Shown here in pieces: positions 1 through 5,789 of a stretch of DNA of 5,789 nt; the stretch's first letter is position 1; each line of letters begins with the position of its first letter. Source of the DNA: Bacteroidaceae bacterium (lineage in GTDB: Bacteria; Bacteroidota; Bacteroidia; Bacteroidales; Bacteroidaceae); contig JAGCWG010000538.1 in assembly GCA_017961965.1 (NCBI GenBank), forward strand, positions 1-5,789. Direction: 5' to 3'. The notes under the pieces were generated by a model. That model did not search any database. It was not told where the DNA came from and saw nothing but the letters and a program-made list of their open reading frames with translations. A program made the position numbers and the translations under genes.

Positions 1-100
1 CATCGAAGGAACAGTCCGTGCAAGTTTCGGTCTCTACAACACCAAGGAAGAGGTCGATGCACTTGTTGCAGGTATTGAGAGGGTAGCAAAGATGTTCTAA
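1..100 (+). CDS. sufS: Cysteine desulfurase, SufS/CsdB type (3' end only)
   Basis: Only the last 32 codons are present; the reading frame starts at base 2 and ends with TAA at 98-100. The tail contains TVRASFGLYNTKEEVDAL, the usual C-terminal segment of the SufS group of class V, PLP-dependent aminotransferase-fold enzymes. There the RAS-F-YNT-EEVD block belongs to the small C-terminal domain near the active-site entrance. The family removes sulfur from cysteine to give alanine and a protein-bound persulfide for Fe-S cluster assembly in the cytoplasm. The PLP lysine and catalytic cysteine lie outside the window, so activity cannot be judged. No U-tailed terminator follows; a hairpin-rich repeat begins a few bases after the stop. 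Another class V aminotransferase is possible, but the wording of the tail fits SufS best. Confidence 0.82.
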   Translation, partial: IEGTVRASFGLYNTKEEVDALVAGIERVAKMF

Positions 101-135
101 GAAGACCCTCTCCCCAGCCCTCTTTGACCTCCGTC

Positions 136-151
136 GAGCAGGGCACTGCTC
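136..151. repeat. Small perfect hairpin inside the intergenic element
   Basis: GAGCAG at 136-141 and CTGCTC at 146-151 form a perfect 6-bp stem around the loop GGCA. Its right arm overlaps the left arm of the larger pairing 149-156/213-220, so the two folds cannot fully coexist. No T run follows, so it is not an intrinsic terminator. Confidence 0.5.
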
Positions 152-168
152 TCCCCTCATTTCGGGAC

Positions 169-189
169 AGAGAGACATTTAGTCTCTCT
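169..189. repeat. Perfect 8-bp hairpin with 5-nt loop
   Basis: AGAGAGAC at 169-176 is followed by the loop ATTTA and the exact complement GTCTCTCT at 182-189. The hairpin is nested inside the larger pairing of 149-156 with 213-220, as expected for an element that folds as a unit in RNA. There is no T tract after it. Confidence 0.55.
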
Positions 190-274
190 TCTACGCCCTC
201 ATTCGCCTCTATGGGGAGGGAGAACCATCCGGGTAATTTCTTAAAAAAACTAACAACGCCCCATCTGTCAGTTT

Positions 275-291
275 CCTCCCCCACGGGGAGG
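275..291. repeat. GC-rich hairpin 38 bp upstream of the hisS start
   Basis: CCTCCCC at 275-281 and GGGGAGG at 285-291 form a 7-bp stem with loop CAC. The right arm is also the inner part of the outer pairing with 119-122, so this hairpin and the element-wide fold compete for 288-291. If the sufS transcript runs into hisS, this would be the last strong structure before the hisS start codon. A regulatory role is only a possibility. Confidence 0.5.
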
Positions 292-329
292 TTAGGAGGG
301 GGCCATCCCTTATATTCTTTTAATTTTTT

Positions 330-1688
330 ATGGCACAGAAACCAAGTATTCCAAAAGGTACACGCGACTTCTCACCAATAGAGATGGCAAAGCGTAACTA
401 CATATTCAACACCATTAAGGATGTGTATGCTCTCTACGGCTTCCAGCAGATTGAGACTCCAGCAATGGAGAACCTCTCAACACTTATGGGTAAGTATGGC
501 GAGGAGGGCGACAAGCTTCTTTTCAAGATTCTCAATTCTGGCGACTTCCTCCACGGAATGACAGCTGATGAGGTGGCTAACACAAGCACACTCAAACTTG
601 CAAGTAAATTCTGTGAGAAAGGTCTCCGTTATGACCTCACAGTTCCATTTGCGCGTTTTGTTGTTCAGCACCGTGAGGAACTCACTCTTCCATTCAAGCG
701 TTACCAGATTCAACCAGTATGGCGTGCAGACCGTCCACAGAAGGGTCGTTACCGTGAGTTCTATCAGTGTGATGCCGACGTAGTAGGTTCTGAGTCTCTT
801 CTCAATGAGGTTGAACTTATGCAGATTGTCGATACAGTATTCACTCGTTTCGGTGTACGTGTATGCATCAAGATTAACAACCGCAAGATTCTTACAGGTA
901 TTGCCGAGATGATTGGACAGGCAGACAAGATTGTTGACATCACAGTTGCCATCGACAAGCTCGACAAGATTGGTCTTGATGCAGTCAACGAGGAACTTGC
1001 CAACGATGGTATTCCTGCTGATGCCATCGAGAAGCTTCAGCCAATCATCAAGCTCTCTGGTACAAATGCAGAGAAGCTTGCCACAATGAAAGAAGTACTC
1101 AAGGACAGCGAGATTGGTCTCAAGGGTGTTGAGGAAAGTGAATACATACTATCAAAGCTCACAAGCCTCAACAATGAAATAGAGCTTGACCTCACACTTG
1201 CCCGTGGTCTTAACTACTACACAGGTGCCATCTTCGAGGTAAAGGCTCTTGATGTTCAGATTGGTTCAATCACAGGTGGTGGTCGTTACGACAACCTTAC
1301 AGGTATCTTCGGTATGCCAGGACTCAGCGGTGTAGGTATCTCATTTGGTGCAGACCGTATCTTCGACGTGCTCAACCAGCTCGACCTTTATCCAAAAGAG
1401 GCTGTCAATGCTACACAGCTTCTCTTTGTCAACTTCGGTGAGGCAGAGACAGACTTCTGTCTTCCAATCCTTGCAGAGGTGCGCAAGGCAGGTATCCGTG
1501 CCGAGATTTATCCAGATGCTGCCAAGATGAAGAAGCAGATGTCTTATGCCAATGCCAAGCAGATACCTTTCGTTGCTATCGTAGGCGAAAGCGAGATGGC
1601 AGAAGGCAAGGTAAACCTCAAGAACATGATTACAGGCGAACAGCAGATGATTGCTCCAGCAGATATTGCCAACGCAATCTGCCAGTAA
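330..1688 (+). CDS. hisS: Histidine--tRNA ligase (HisRS)
   Basis: Complete 452-residue class II aminoacyl-tRNA synthetase that charges tRNA-His with histidine in the cytoplasm, working as a homodimer. N-terminal KGTRDF (residues 9-14) is typical of HisRS. Motif 1 lies around 39-58, the [12 protein letters not shown] block at 99-110, motif 2 around 124-147 (QPVWRADRP...REFYQCD), the HisRS signature RGLNYYTG at 292-299 (RGLDYYTG in many relatives), GGGRYDNL at 317-324 and motif 3 [11 protein letters not shown] at 334-344. The insertion domain lies roughly at 180-285 and the anticodon-binding domain from about 362 to the end. No truncation or frameshift is seen. The ATG at 330 is well supported: an in-frame TAA lies at 321-323 and family homology begins within the first ten residues. 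The leader is a T/A-rich stretch without a Shine-Dalgarno sequence, as usual in Bacteroidota. The gene ends in TAA TAA and is followed by a strong terminator. TATATTCT at 311-318 weakly resembles a Bacteroidota -7 element but is too close to the start to call. Confidence 0.97.
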   Translation: MAQKPSIPKGTRDFSPIEMAKRNYIFNTIKDVYALYGFQQIETPAMENLSTLMGKYGEEGDKLLFKILNSGDFLHGMTADEVANTSTLKLASKFCEKGLRYDLTVPFARFVVQHREELTLPFKRYQIQPVWRADRPQKGRYREFYQCDADVVGSESLLNEVELMQIVDTVFTRFGVRVCIKINNRKILTGIAEMIGQADKIVDITVAIDKLDKIGLDAVNEELANDGIPADAIEKLQPIIKLSGTNAEKLATMKEVLKDSEIGLKGVEESEYILSKLTSLNNEIELDLTLARGLNYYTGAIFEVKALDVQIGSITGGGRYDNLTGIFGMPGLSGVGISFGADRIFDVLNQLDLYPKEAVNATQLLFVNFGEAETDFCLPILAEVRKAGIRAEIYPDAAKMKKQMSYANAKQIPFVAIVGESEMAEGKVNLKNMITGEQQMIAPADIANAICQ

Positions 1689-1710
1689 TAATCGTCTTGT
1701 ATAGAATAGC

Positions 1711-1749
1711 AGACGCTCCGTCAAATTTCATTGACGGAGCGTCTTTTTT
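1711..1749 (+). terminator. Intrinsic terminator of hisS
   Basis: AGACGCTCCGTCAA (1711-1724) and TTGACGGAGCGTCT (1731-1744) form a perfect 14-bp stem with the loop ATTTCA, followed by an unbroken T run to 1749. It starts 22 nt after the hisS stop, which is ideal for Rho-independent termination. Read from the other strand the stem is the same, but the bases after it are not T-rich. It would therefore be a poor terminator for the converging YejM-like gene, whose stop is about 120 nt away. Confidence 0.95.
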
Positions 1750-1772
1750 ATGCCCATTAAAGCCAAAGATGA

Positions 1773-1872
1773 TTACTCCTTTCCGAAATATGCAGGTATC
1801 TCACCCCATTGTTCCGTAGGCCACTTGATGATTGTATTTCCGTAATGATGAACTATTTGAACTATTTCATGA
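1773..1872 (-). other. Peptide-like stretch beyond the YejM-like gene's stop (possible relic or old C-terminus)
   Basis: On the minus strand, the frame ending with TAA at 1775-1773 reads NTIIKWPTEQWGEIPAYF and then GKE before the stop. It is rich in Trp, Tyr, Gly and Pro and looks more like a real protein end than random translation. It has no start codon of its own. It lies in the -1 frame relative to the end of the YejM-like gene and overlaps its last codons, where TCT AAA CAA is read instead of CGT CTA AAC. It may be the decayed end of another gene, a former C-terminus cut off by a frameshift, or chance. The opposite strand also has an open 31-codon frame (1750-1845), which weakens the case. 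I do not recognise the peptide. Confidence 0.25.
1849..1866. repeat. 9-bp tandem duplication over a stop codon
   Basis: TGAACTATT occurs twice in direct tandem (1849-1857 and 1858-1866), and the next base also matches. On the minus strand it gives AAA TAG TTC AAA TAG TTC, so the YejM-like gene ends in two in-frame TAG codons 9 nt apart. The duplication keeps frame and looks like a recent replication-slippage event. Confidence 0.7.
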
Positions 1873-3715
1873 ACTTGTTTAGACGCTCGATGGCGGTGTT
1901 GAATGCCTTGACGTTGATGTTGTAGTCGGGTACGAGGTTCATCTTTTTGTCATATACAAGTAAACCTCCTTCTGCGCTCTTCTCAAGTATTGTGTCGCCT
2001 TCGACAATGAATGCGTAGTTGAGCTCAGAGCCTACCACGTGCCAGTTACGGCTTTGTGTATCTGTGAGCTGGTGTCCCATTGAGTAGTCGCCATCTGGAT
2101 TTGTTACGCCGAGGGCGTTACGCATGACAGTTGGCACGATGTCATAGTGTGTGGTACGATGTGTATATACCTTGTGCTCCTTGTTAGGTATATGCACTAT
2201 GAGAGGAACCATAATCTGGTGCTTTGAGAAGTTGCCGTTGTGTCCCCAGTAATTCTTTTTGTTCTCATTGAACTCCTGTGAGTGGTCACCAGTAATGACG
2301 ATCATGGTGTTTTTGTCGAGTCCAGTTTCCTTTAATGCGTTGATGACTTTGCCTACGAGTTCGTCTGCCTGATAACACGTGTTGCGGTACAGATTCCAGA
2401 ATGGAACTGGGTCGGTGTCATTGTTCAGCTCATCATACTTGGCGTATTCCCATGCAGGTTTGAATGGCTGTGGGTGCTTTGCCGAAGGCTCAAAACTATG
2501 AGGTAAGTCGTAGAACATGAAGGCAAAGAATGGCTCTTTCCTTTTCTTTTCTGACTTGATATCTGAAATGAAGTCTTTTGTTATTTGCTCATCACGGTCA
2601 TAAACAGTCTTTCCGGGAGTGTCTATTCTTACTCCTTTCTCCTTTGCAAATAGTACTTTACCGAATGGTGGGCTAAGTTGACTTGCTCCGGGATAGTTTC
2701 TGAATGTGTAGCCTTTATTGCGTGCCACGTCAAGTATAATTGGTGTGATATGGTTGCTCTCTGTTATATTCCAATAGTATGAAGGGATGGAGAAGAAAAA
2801 GCTGTACACACCGCTTCGTGTACCATTACTACCGCTAAGATGATTCCTGAATATAAGGTTTTCCTGAGCATATTTGTAGATATTAGGCATACACTCTTTT
2901 GTTAATGCACGTGTGTTCCATGAATCGAGGAGTATGAACACAATGTTCATGTTTGCGCTGGCGTTTGCTGTCTCGATAGGATGAAGTGGATAAACCATGT
3001 TGCCGTTGGAAGAACCAAAGCTTACTTCCACCTGTTTTGGAGGCGTAAGTCTTAGGGTCTTTGCAAGTAGAGTGTAGGATGTGGTAGGAAAATAGTAGGG
3101 GAGAAGTCGTTCGCTTACTATTACAGATTGCTTTTGGTAGAATGACGCAAAGATATGATAGACATGAGCAAACAATGTACTTCCTACCATTATTGCTATG
3201 GCAATACCTATGTTCTTTCCTTTTACGTATCCCTTTTCCATTATTGCTTTGACAAGCCACCAAGCACCTATGCATGCTCCTGTTGTGAGTATGATGTACA
3301 AGATATATTGAATATACAGCCGTGTGTCGAATGTGAATATCTGTGATGCTCCGGGGCCTGTCACCATATTGATGACAAAACCGTTGATGTGGAATTTGTA
3401 TATTTGATATACCTGCTCGTTCACATAGCATAGGATGATGCCCAATGTTGCGAGAATACTCATCGCACCTTTGGCTGTCTTTTTAAGTGTTGTGGTTGCT
3501 ATTAAGGCATAAACGATATAGATGATGAGCGAAAGGCATGCAGCGTGTGAAATGGAAGATGTGATGTAGAACATCCATCCCATGAAATCCATTACACCTA
3601 ATATTTGGCTGTTTAGAATATACCAAATGAACATCAGGGTAATGACTGTCGTAAGGAGACAGTAGTATGCAAATCCTTCTTTGAGGGTTGTACCCAGTTG
3701 TTTGAAATAGTTCAT
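1862..3715 (-). CDS. YejM/PbgA-like inner-membrane protein (DUF3413 + sulfatase-type domain)
   Basis: Complete 617-residue protein. The N-terminal part has five hydrophobic segments at about residues 15-35, 46-74, 83-104, 132-158 and 168-190, as in E. coli YejM/PbgA/LapC. A linker then leads to a periplasmic alkaline-phosphatase-superfamily domain from about 255. Likely metal and catalytic residues are D264 (ILLDSW), nucleophile T299 (SNGTRSG), H406 (DLPHSF), D477-H478 (TGDHSQ) and H492 (WGHNG). HYDIVPTV (523-530) and DYSMGHQL (543-550) match the late part of YejM-type domains. In enterobacteria YejM senses periplasmic-leaflet lipopolysaccharide and controls LpxC turnover; some family members transfer phosphoethanolamine or hydrolyse phosphate esters. 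Here the metal site looks intact, so an enzyme is plausible. The start is supported by an in-frame TAA 9 nt upstream (3724-3722). The gene follows the acyltransferase by 48 nt with no terminator between, so co-transcription is likely. The alternative call is a general phosphoethanolamine transferase, but topology and length favour the DUF3413 group. Confidence 0.85.
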   Translation of the reverse strand: MNYFKQLGTTLKEGFAYYCLLTTVITLMFIWYILNSQILGVMDFMGWMFYITSSISHAACLSLIIYIVYALIATTTLKKTAKGAMSILATLGIILCYVNEQVYQIYKFHINGFVINMVTGPGASQIFTFDTRLYIQYILYIILTTGACIGAWWLVKAIMEKGYVKGKNIGIAIAIMVGSTLFAHVYHIFASFYQKQSVIVSERLLPYYFPTTSYTLLAKTLRLTPPKQVEVSFGSSNGNMVYPLHPIETANASANMNIVFILLDSWNTRALTKECMPNIYKYAQENLIFRNHLSGSNGTRSGVYSFFFSIPSYYWNITESNHITPIILDVARNKGYTFRNYPGASQLSPPFGKVLFAKEKGVRIDTPGKTVYDRDEQITKDFISDIKSEKKRKEPFFAFMFYDLPHSFEPSAKHPQPFKPAWEYAKYDELNNDTDPVPFWNLYRNTCYQADELVGKVINALKETGLDKNTMIVITGDHSQEFNENKKNYWGHNGNFSKHQIMVPLIVHIPNKEHKVYTHRTTHYDIVPTVMRNALGVTNPDGDYSMGHQLTDTQSRNWHVVGSELNYAFIVEGDTILEKSAEGGLLVYDKKMNLVPDYNINVKAFNTAIERLNKFMK

Positions 3716-3763
3716 ATTTGTTTACTGTTCTTTTGCTCTTCTTGTTATAGATATGCTCTTCGA

Positions 3764-4726
3764 TTATCGCATTAGTACCTTTCCTGTCTTTGGGTCAACC
3801 ATCTTGAGCCATTCTTCGCGGGTACGCTTCCAGCGGTTGTGAGTCCACAACCAATATTGTGGTGCTCTCTGGATGCTCTTTTCCAAGGCACGTGTGAAGG
3901 CCTCCGTTATCTCCCAGTCAGGAATATTCTTGCTCTCATCTGCAAGAAGCTGGAGGTCGATGTGATAATATCCACGGCGTGGACGTGAGATGTCAAGATA
4001 TATGGCACGGTCGTTGAAACGCTTGGTTATCGTTTCTGCACCTGTAAGTACTGGGGTATCATGATTGAGAAAATCTGTCCAGTAGTGGATGTTGTTCCAG
4101 AAAGGTACTTGGTCAGCAATATATCCCATAACCATTACACGACCATCACGGTGACATTCTACTCGGCGACGGAGAATCTCGGACATTGGTACACACTTAG
4201 GTCCCATGCGTTCGCGCAGGATGAGGAAGAACTTGTCCATAACCTTATTCTCAAGAATATGGTAAATCTGTCCGCCGAATGTCTTCTTGTCTATAAACAT
4301 ACCTACTGTGGTGACCCATTCCCAGTTGCAGTAATGACCAAGGAGTATGGTTACAGATTGTCCCTTTGCCTCAGCATCGTTCATATAATGTAGGTTGCTG
4401 TATGTCACACGTCTTCTCATCTCCTTCTTACTTACGGAAAGAAGCTTGAGTGTCTCCACCACGTAGTCGGCAAGAAAATGGTAGAATTTCTTCTCTATGT
4501 CTATTATCTCCTTCTGGCTCTTGTCAGGAAATGAGTCGGTAAGATTCTTGCGCACAAGTTTCTTTCTATAGCCGACAACCTTGTAAACCAAAAGATAAAT
4601 TCCGTCTGCAATAATATATAGAACGCACAATGGCAGGAGAGATAAGAGGTATGTCAATCCGTAAATTATACCAAAGAGTATCTTCTCGCCAAAATTGAGT
4701 GTATATACAGATGTCTTGTTTGCCAT
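3764..4726 (-). CDS. HtrB/LpxL-family lipid A late acyltransferase
   Basis: Complete 320-residue protein of the bacterial lipid A acyltransferase (LpxL/LpxM/HtrB) family. These inner-membrane enzymes move an acyl chain from acyl-ACP to lipid A precursors on the cytoplasmic side. A hydrophobic anchor at about residues 17-50 is followed by the basic stretch YRKKLVRKNL (53-62), usual in this family. The catalytic HX4E motif is H131-YCNW-E136 in LLGHYCNWEW. Downstream are IADQVPFW (203-210), DTPVLTGAE (223-231) and the C-terminal YWLWTHNRWKR (291-301), the counterpart of the W-H-R-W-K tail box of LpxL proteins. The length is normal and no lesion is seen. The ATG lies 4 nt after the stop of the upstream LTA-synthase-like gene, so the two are probably translationally linked; no Shine-Dalgarno is visible. 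Which acyl chain and position it uses cannot be read from sequence. Bacteroidota lipid A is often under-acylated, and a role on another lipid such as an amino- or phospholipid is a real alternative. Confidence 0.9.
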   Translation of the reverse strand: MANKTSVYTLNFGEKILFGIIYGLTYLLSLLPLCVLYIIADGIYLLVYKVVGYRKKLVRKNLTDSFPDKSQKEIIDIEKKFYHFLADYVVETLKLLSVSKKEMRRRVTYSNLHYMNDAEAKGQSVTILLGHYCNWEWVTTVGMFIDKKTFGGQIYHILENKVMDKFFLILRERMGPKCVPMSEILRRRVECHRDGRVMVMGYIADQVPFWNNIHYWTDFLNHDTPVLTGAETITKRFNDRAIYLDISRPRRGYYHIDLQLLADESKNIPDWEITEAFTRALEKSIQRAPQYWLWTHNRWKRTREEWLKMVDPKTGKVLMR

Positions 4727-4730
4727 TATC

Positions 4731-5789
4731 TTATTGTTCTGCTGTTAACTTATCTTCCGTCATACGTTCCATGTATGACTGTATGATTGCTTTGAGTTCC
4801 TTCTCCATTGTCTTGAAACGAGCGTCATCCTTACCCACGAGGTTCTTTGTGAGCATCCAGTCGTCCTTAATGTTGTATATTGCCTTGACATTCGTTCCGT
4901 CAAACTGGAGGAGATAGTCATCCTTGACATACTGGTAGATGCCGTTGTTGTAGTTGACTGCCCATGTGTCCTTGTCGCTTGTGGCAAGAAGATTCTTGCC
5001 GAATGCCACGAACGGCTTGTCGTAGCCGAGGTAACTGAGGACGGTTGGCATGATGTCTATCTGCTGGGCGATGCAATGGCGACGCTCAGGCTTTATCGTA
5101 CCAGAAGGGTCGTAGAAGAGTATCGGTGAGCCAAATCCGCCGAGGTCGGTCATGTACTCTGGATGGTCAGAGAGGTTGGTGTGGTCGGAGGTGAACACGA
5201 ATAGGGTGTTCTTGAACCAAGATTGCTTGCTTGCTGTCTCGAAGAAACGCTTCAAGGCATGGTCGGTATAGCGAATGCACTTGTGTATTACGTTGTTGCC
5301 TTCCTCCTTATATATATTCTTGTATTCGTCTGGCACGACGTAAGGATGATGGCTACTTGCCGTGAATACTGCCGTGATGAATGGTTCCTTCATCTCGCTC
5401 ATCTTGGTTGCGTAGAATTGGAGGAACGGTTCGTCCCATATTGCCCATGTGCCGTCAAAGTCCTTGTCTCCGTCAAAGCGTTTGTCTTGATTATACTCCG
5501 TTCTGCCAAAGTAATCCTTGAATCCTGTTGCACGTGCGAATGCCTGGAATCCCATGCTTCCATTCTCTGCTCCGTGGAAGAATGCTGAATAGTAGCCTTC
5601 CTTGCCAAGCTCTCCTGCCAATCCACTCACATTGTTCATGGATGAAGGCGTGAGAAAGAATGGTTCTACGAACATTGGAATGCTTGAAAGTATTGACGGC
5701 ATTCCGTCTATGCTCTTTCGTCCATTGCAGAAAGTGTAGTCAAAGCTAAGGCTCTTCTCGTAGAGTGAATCTATGAATGGAGCATAGCC
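4731..5789 (-). CDS. LTA-synthase-family sulfatase-fold phosphotransferase (5' end outside window)
   Basis: The last 352 residues are visible; the frame stays open to the window edge, so the internal ATG at 5702 is not the start. The visible part is the extracytoplasmic alkaline-phosphatase-superfamily domain. It begins GYAPFIDSLY and continues NGRKSIDGMPSIL, where visible residue S26 sits at the nucleophile position (threonine in S. aureus LtaS). SSHHPY (145-150) carries the His implicated in substrate binding in LtaS, and FTSDH (199-203) supplies the metal-binding Asp-His. QIDIMPTVLSYLG (243-255) is the usual late motif. About 250-300 residues, including the expected N-terminal membrane helices, are missing. 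The family transfers a phosphoglycerol or phosphoethanolamine head group from a phospholipid to an acceptor. A Gram-negative host has no lipoteichoic acid, so the substrate is unknown; periplasmic glycan or lipid A decoration is possible. It is the first visible gene of the minus-strand cassette. The promoter is not in the window. Confidence 0.9.
   Translation of the reverse strand, partial: GYAPFIDSLYEKSLSFDYTFCNGRKSIDGMPSILSSIPMFVEPFFLTPSSMNNVSGLAGELGKEGYYSAFFHGAENGSMGFQAFARATGFKDYFGRTEYNQDKRFDGDKDFDGTWAIWDEPFLQFYATKMSEMKEPFITAVFTASSHHPYVVPDEYKNIYKEEGNNVIHKCIRYTDHALKRFFETASKQSWFKNTLFVFTSDHTNLSDHPEYMTDLGGFGSPILFYDPSGTIKPERRHCIAQQIDIMPTVLSYLGYDKPFVAFGKNLLATSDKDTWAVNYNNGIYQYVKDDYLLQFDGTNVKAIYNIKDDWMLTKNLVGKDDARFKTMEKELKAIIQSYMERMTEDKLTAEQ

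Larger units (their letters stand above)
104..303. repeat. Palindrome-rich intergenic element between sufS and hisS
   Basis: This stretch of about 200 bp has a composition unlike the flanking genes. Its left end is C/T-rich (CCCTCTCCCCAGCCCTC at 106-122) and its right end is G/A-rich (GGGGAGGTTAGGAGGGGG at 285-302). The ends form an imperfect inverted repeat: 106-113 can pair with 295-302 (one G:U), and 119-122 with 288-291. Inside, 149-156 can pair with 213-220. Three short perfect hairpins also occur at 136-151, 169-189 and 275-291. The block CCATCC followed by a T/A-rich stretch appears twice (226-245 and 304-323), hinting at two related units. Similar C-rich/G-rich palindromic blocks are, from general familiarity, scattered between genes in gut bacteria, so a dispersed REP- or MITE-like repeat is the best guess. 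There is no transposase and no convincing target duplication. The open frame at 124-381 crosses the element and overlaps the hisS start; it is low-complexity and almost certainly not a gene. Confidence 0.6.

Noticed and set aside
104..303. Insertion sequence or CRISPR array in the sufS-hisS gap
   Set aside because: There is no transposase frame, no convincing target-site duplication, and no regularly spaced identical repeats with unique spacers.
311..318. TATATTCT as a Bacteroidota -7 promoter element for hisS
   Set aside because: It matches TAnnTTTG only partly, lies about 12 nt from the ATG and has no clear -33 TTTG/TTG partner at the right spacing.
124..381. 85-codon plus-strand open frame between sufS and hisS
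   Set aside because: It runs through the palindromic intergenic element, has low-complexity Ser/Pro/Gly-rich translation and overlaps the well-supported hisS start in another frame.
1711..1749. Terminator stem as a shared bidirectional terminator
   Set aside because: Only the plus direction has a T run after the stem. In the minus direction the following bases are mixed, so efficient termination of the YejM-like transcript here is not supported.
1750..1845. 31-codon plus-strand open frame after the hisS terminator
   Set aside because: Its ATG starts directly after the terminator T run, it has no promoter or leader, and the opposite strand reads at least as protein-like. I see no support for expression.
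2883..3431. 182-codon minus-strand open frame inside the YejM-like gene
   Set aside because: It is an alternative frame of a gene whose main frame shows clear membrane segments and catalytic motifs; its own translation is His/Arg/Ser-rich and featureless.
4061..4393. 110-codon plus-strand open frame
   Set aside because: It lies wholly antisense to the conserved acyltransferase gene, including its catalytic motif region, so it is a shadow of that coding sequence.
5223..5588. 121-codon plus-strand open frame with hydrophobic, Cys-rich translation
   Set aside because: It is antisense to the conserved domain of the LTA-synthase-like gene and has no recognisable features; the hydrophobic look comes from complementary codons.

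Overview
The window looks like a chromosomal segment from a Bacteroidota member, most likely Prevotella or a close relative. The evidence is the protein style, start codons without Shine-Dalgarno sequences but with A/T-rich leaders, and the mix of a SufS-type desulfurase, HisRS and envelope genes with an LTA-synthase-like protein in an apparently Gram-negative cell. The genus is inferred, not shown.

Left part, plus strand (1-1749): the last 32 codons of a SufS-type cysteine desulfurase are followed by a gap of about 230 bp filled by a C/T-rich then G/A-rich, palindrome-laden element (about 104-303). Next comes a complete histidyl-tRNA synthetase gene (hisS, 330-1688), closed by a textbook intrinsic terminator with a 14-bp perfect stem and a T run.

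Middle (1750-1861): a short gap between two convergent transcription units. Read on the minus strand it holds a peptide-like stretch (stop at 1773-1775) in the -1 frame relative to the downstream end of the YejM-like gene. A 9-bp tandem duplication sits exactly over that gene's stop codon.

Right part, minus strand (5789 down to 1862): a tight three-gene envelope cassette. In transcription order it holds an LTA-synthase-family phosphotransferase (5' end outside the window), an HtrB/LpxL-type lipid A late acyltransferase 4 nt downstream, and, after 48 nt, a five-TM DUF3413-plus-sulfatase protein of the YejM/PbgA type. An acyltransferase of lipid A biogenesis thus lies between two membrane-anchored alkaline-phosphatase-superfamily proteins, which suggests a shared role in building, decorating or sensing outer-membrane lipid A or phospholipid. 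The most interesting point is the YejM-like protein. Its catalytic and metal residues look intact, while the position of the arginine pair that E. coli PbgA uses to hold lipid A carries other residues.

I see no transposase, CRISPR array, tRNA or rRNA, phage gene or recognisable defence system in the window.
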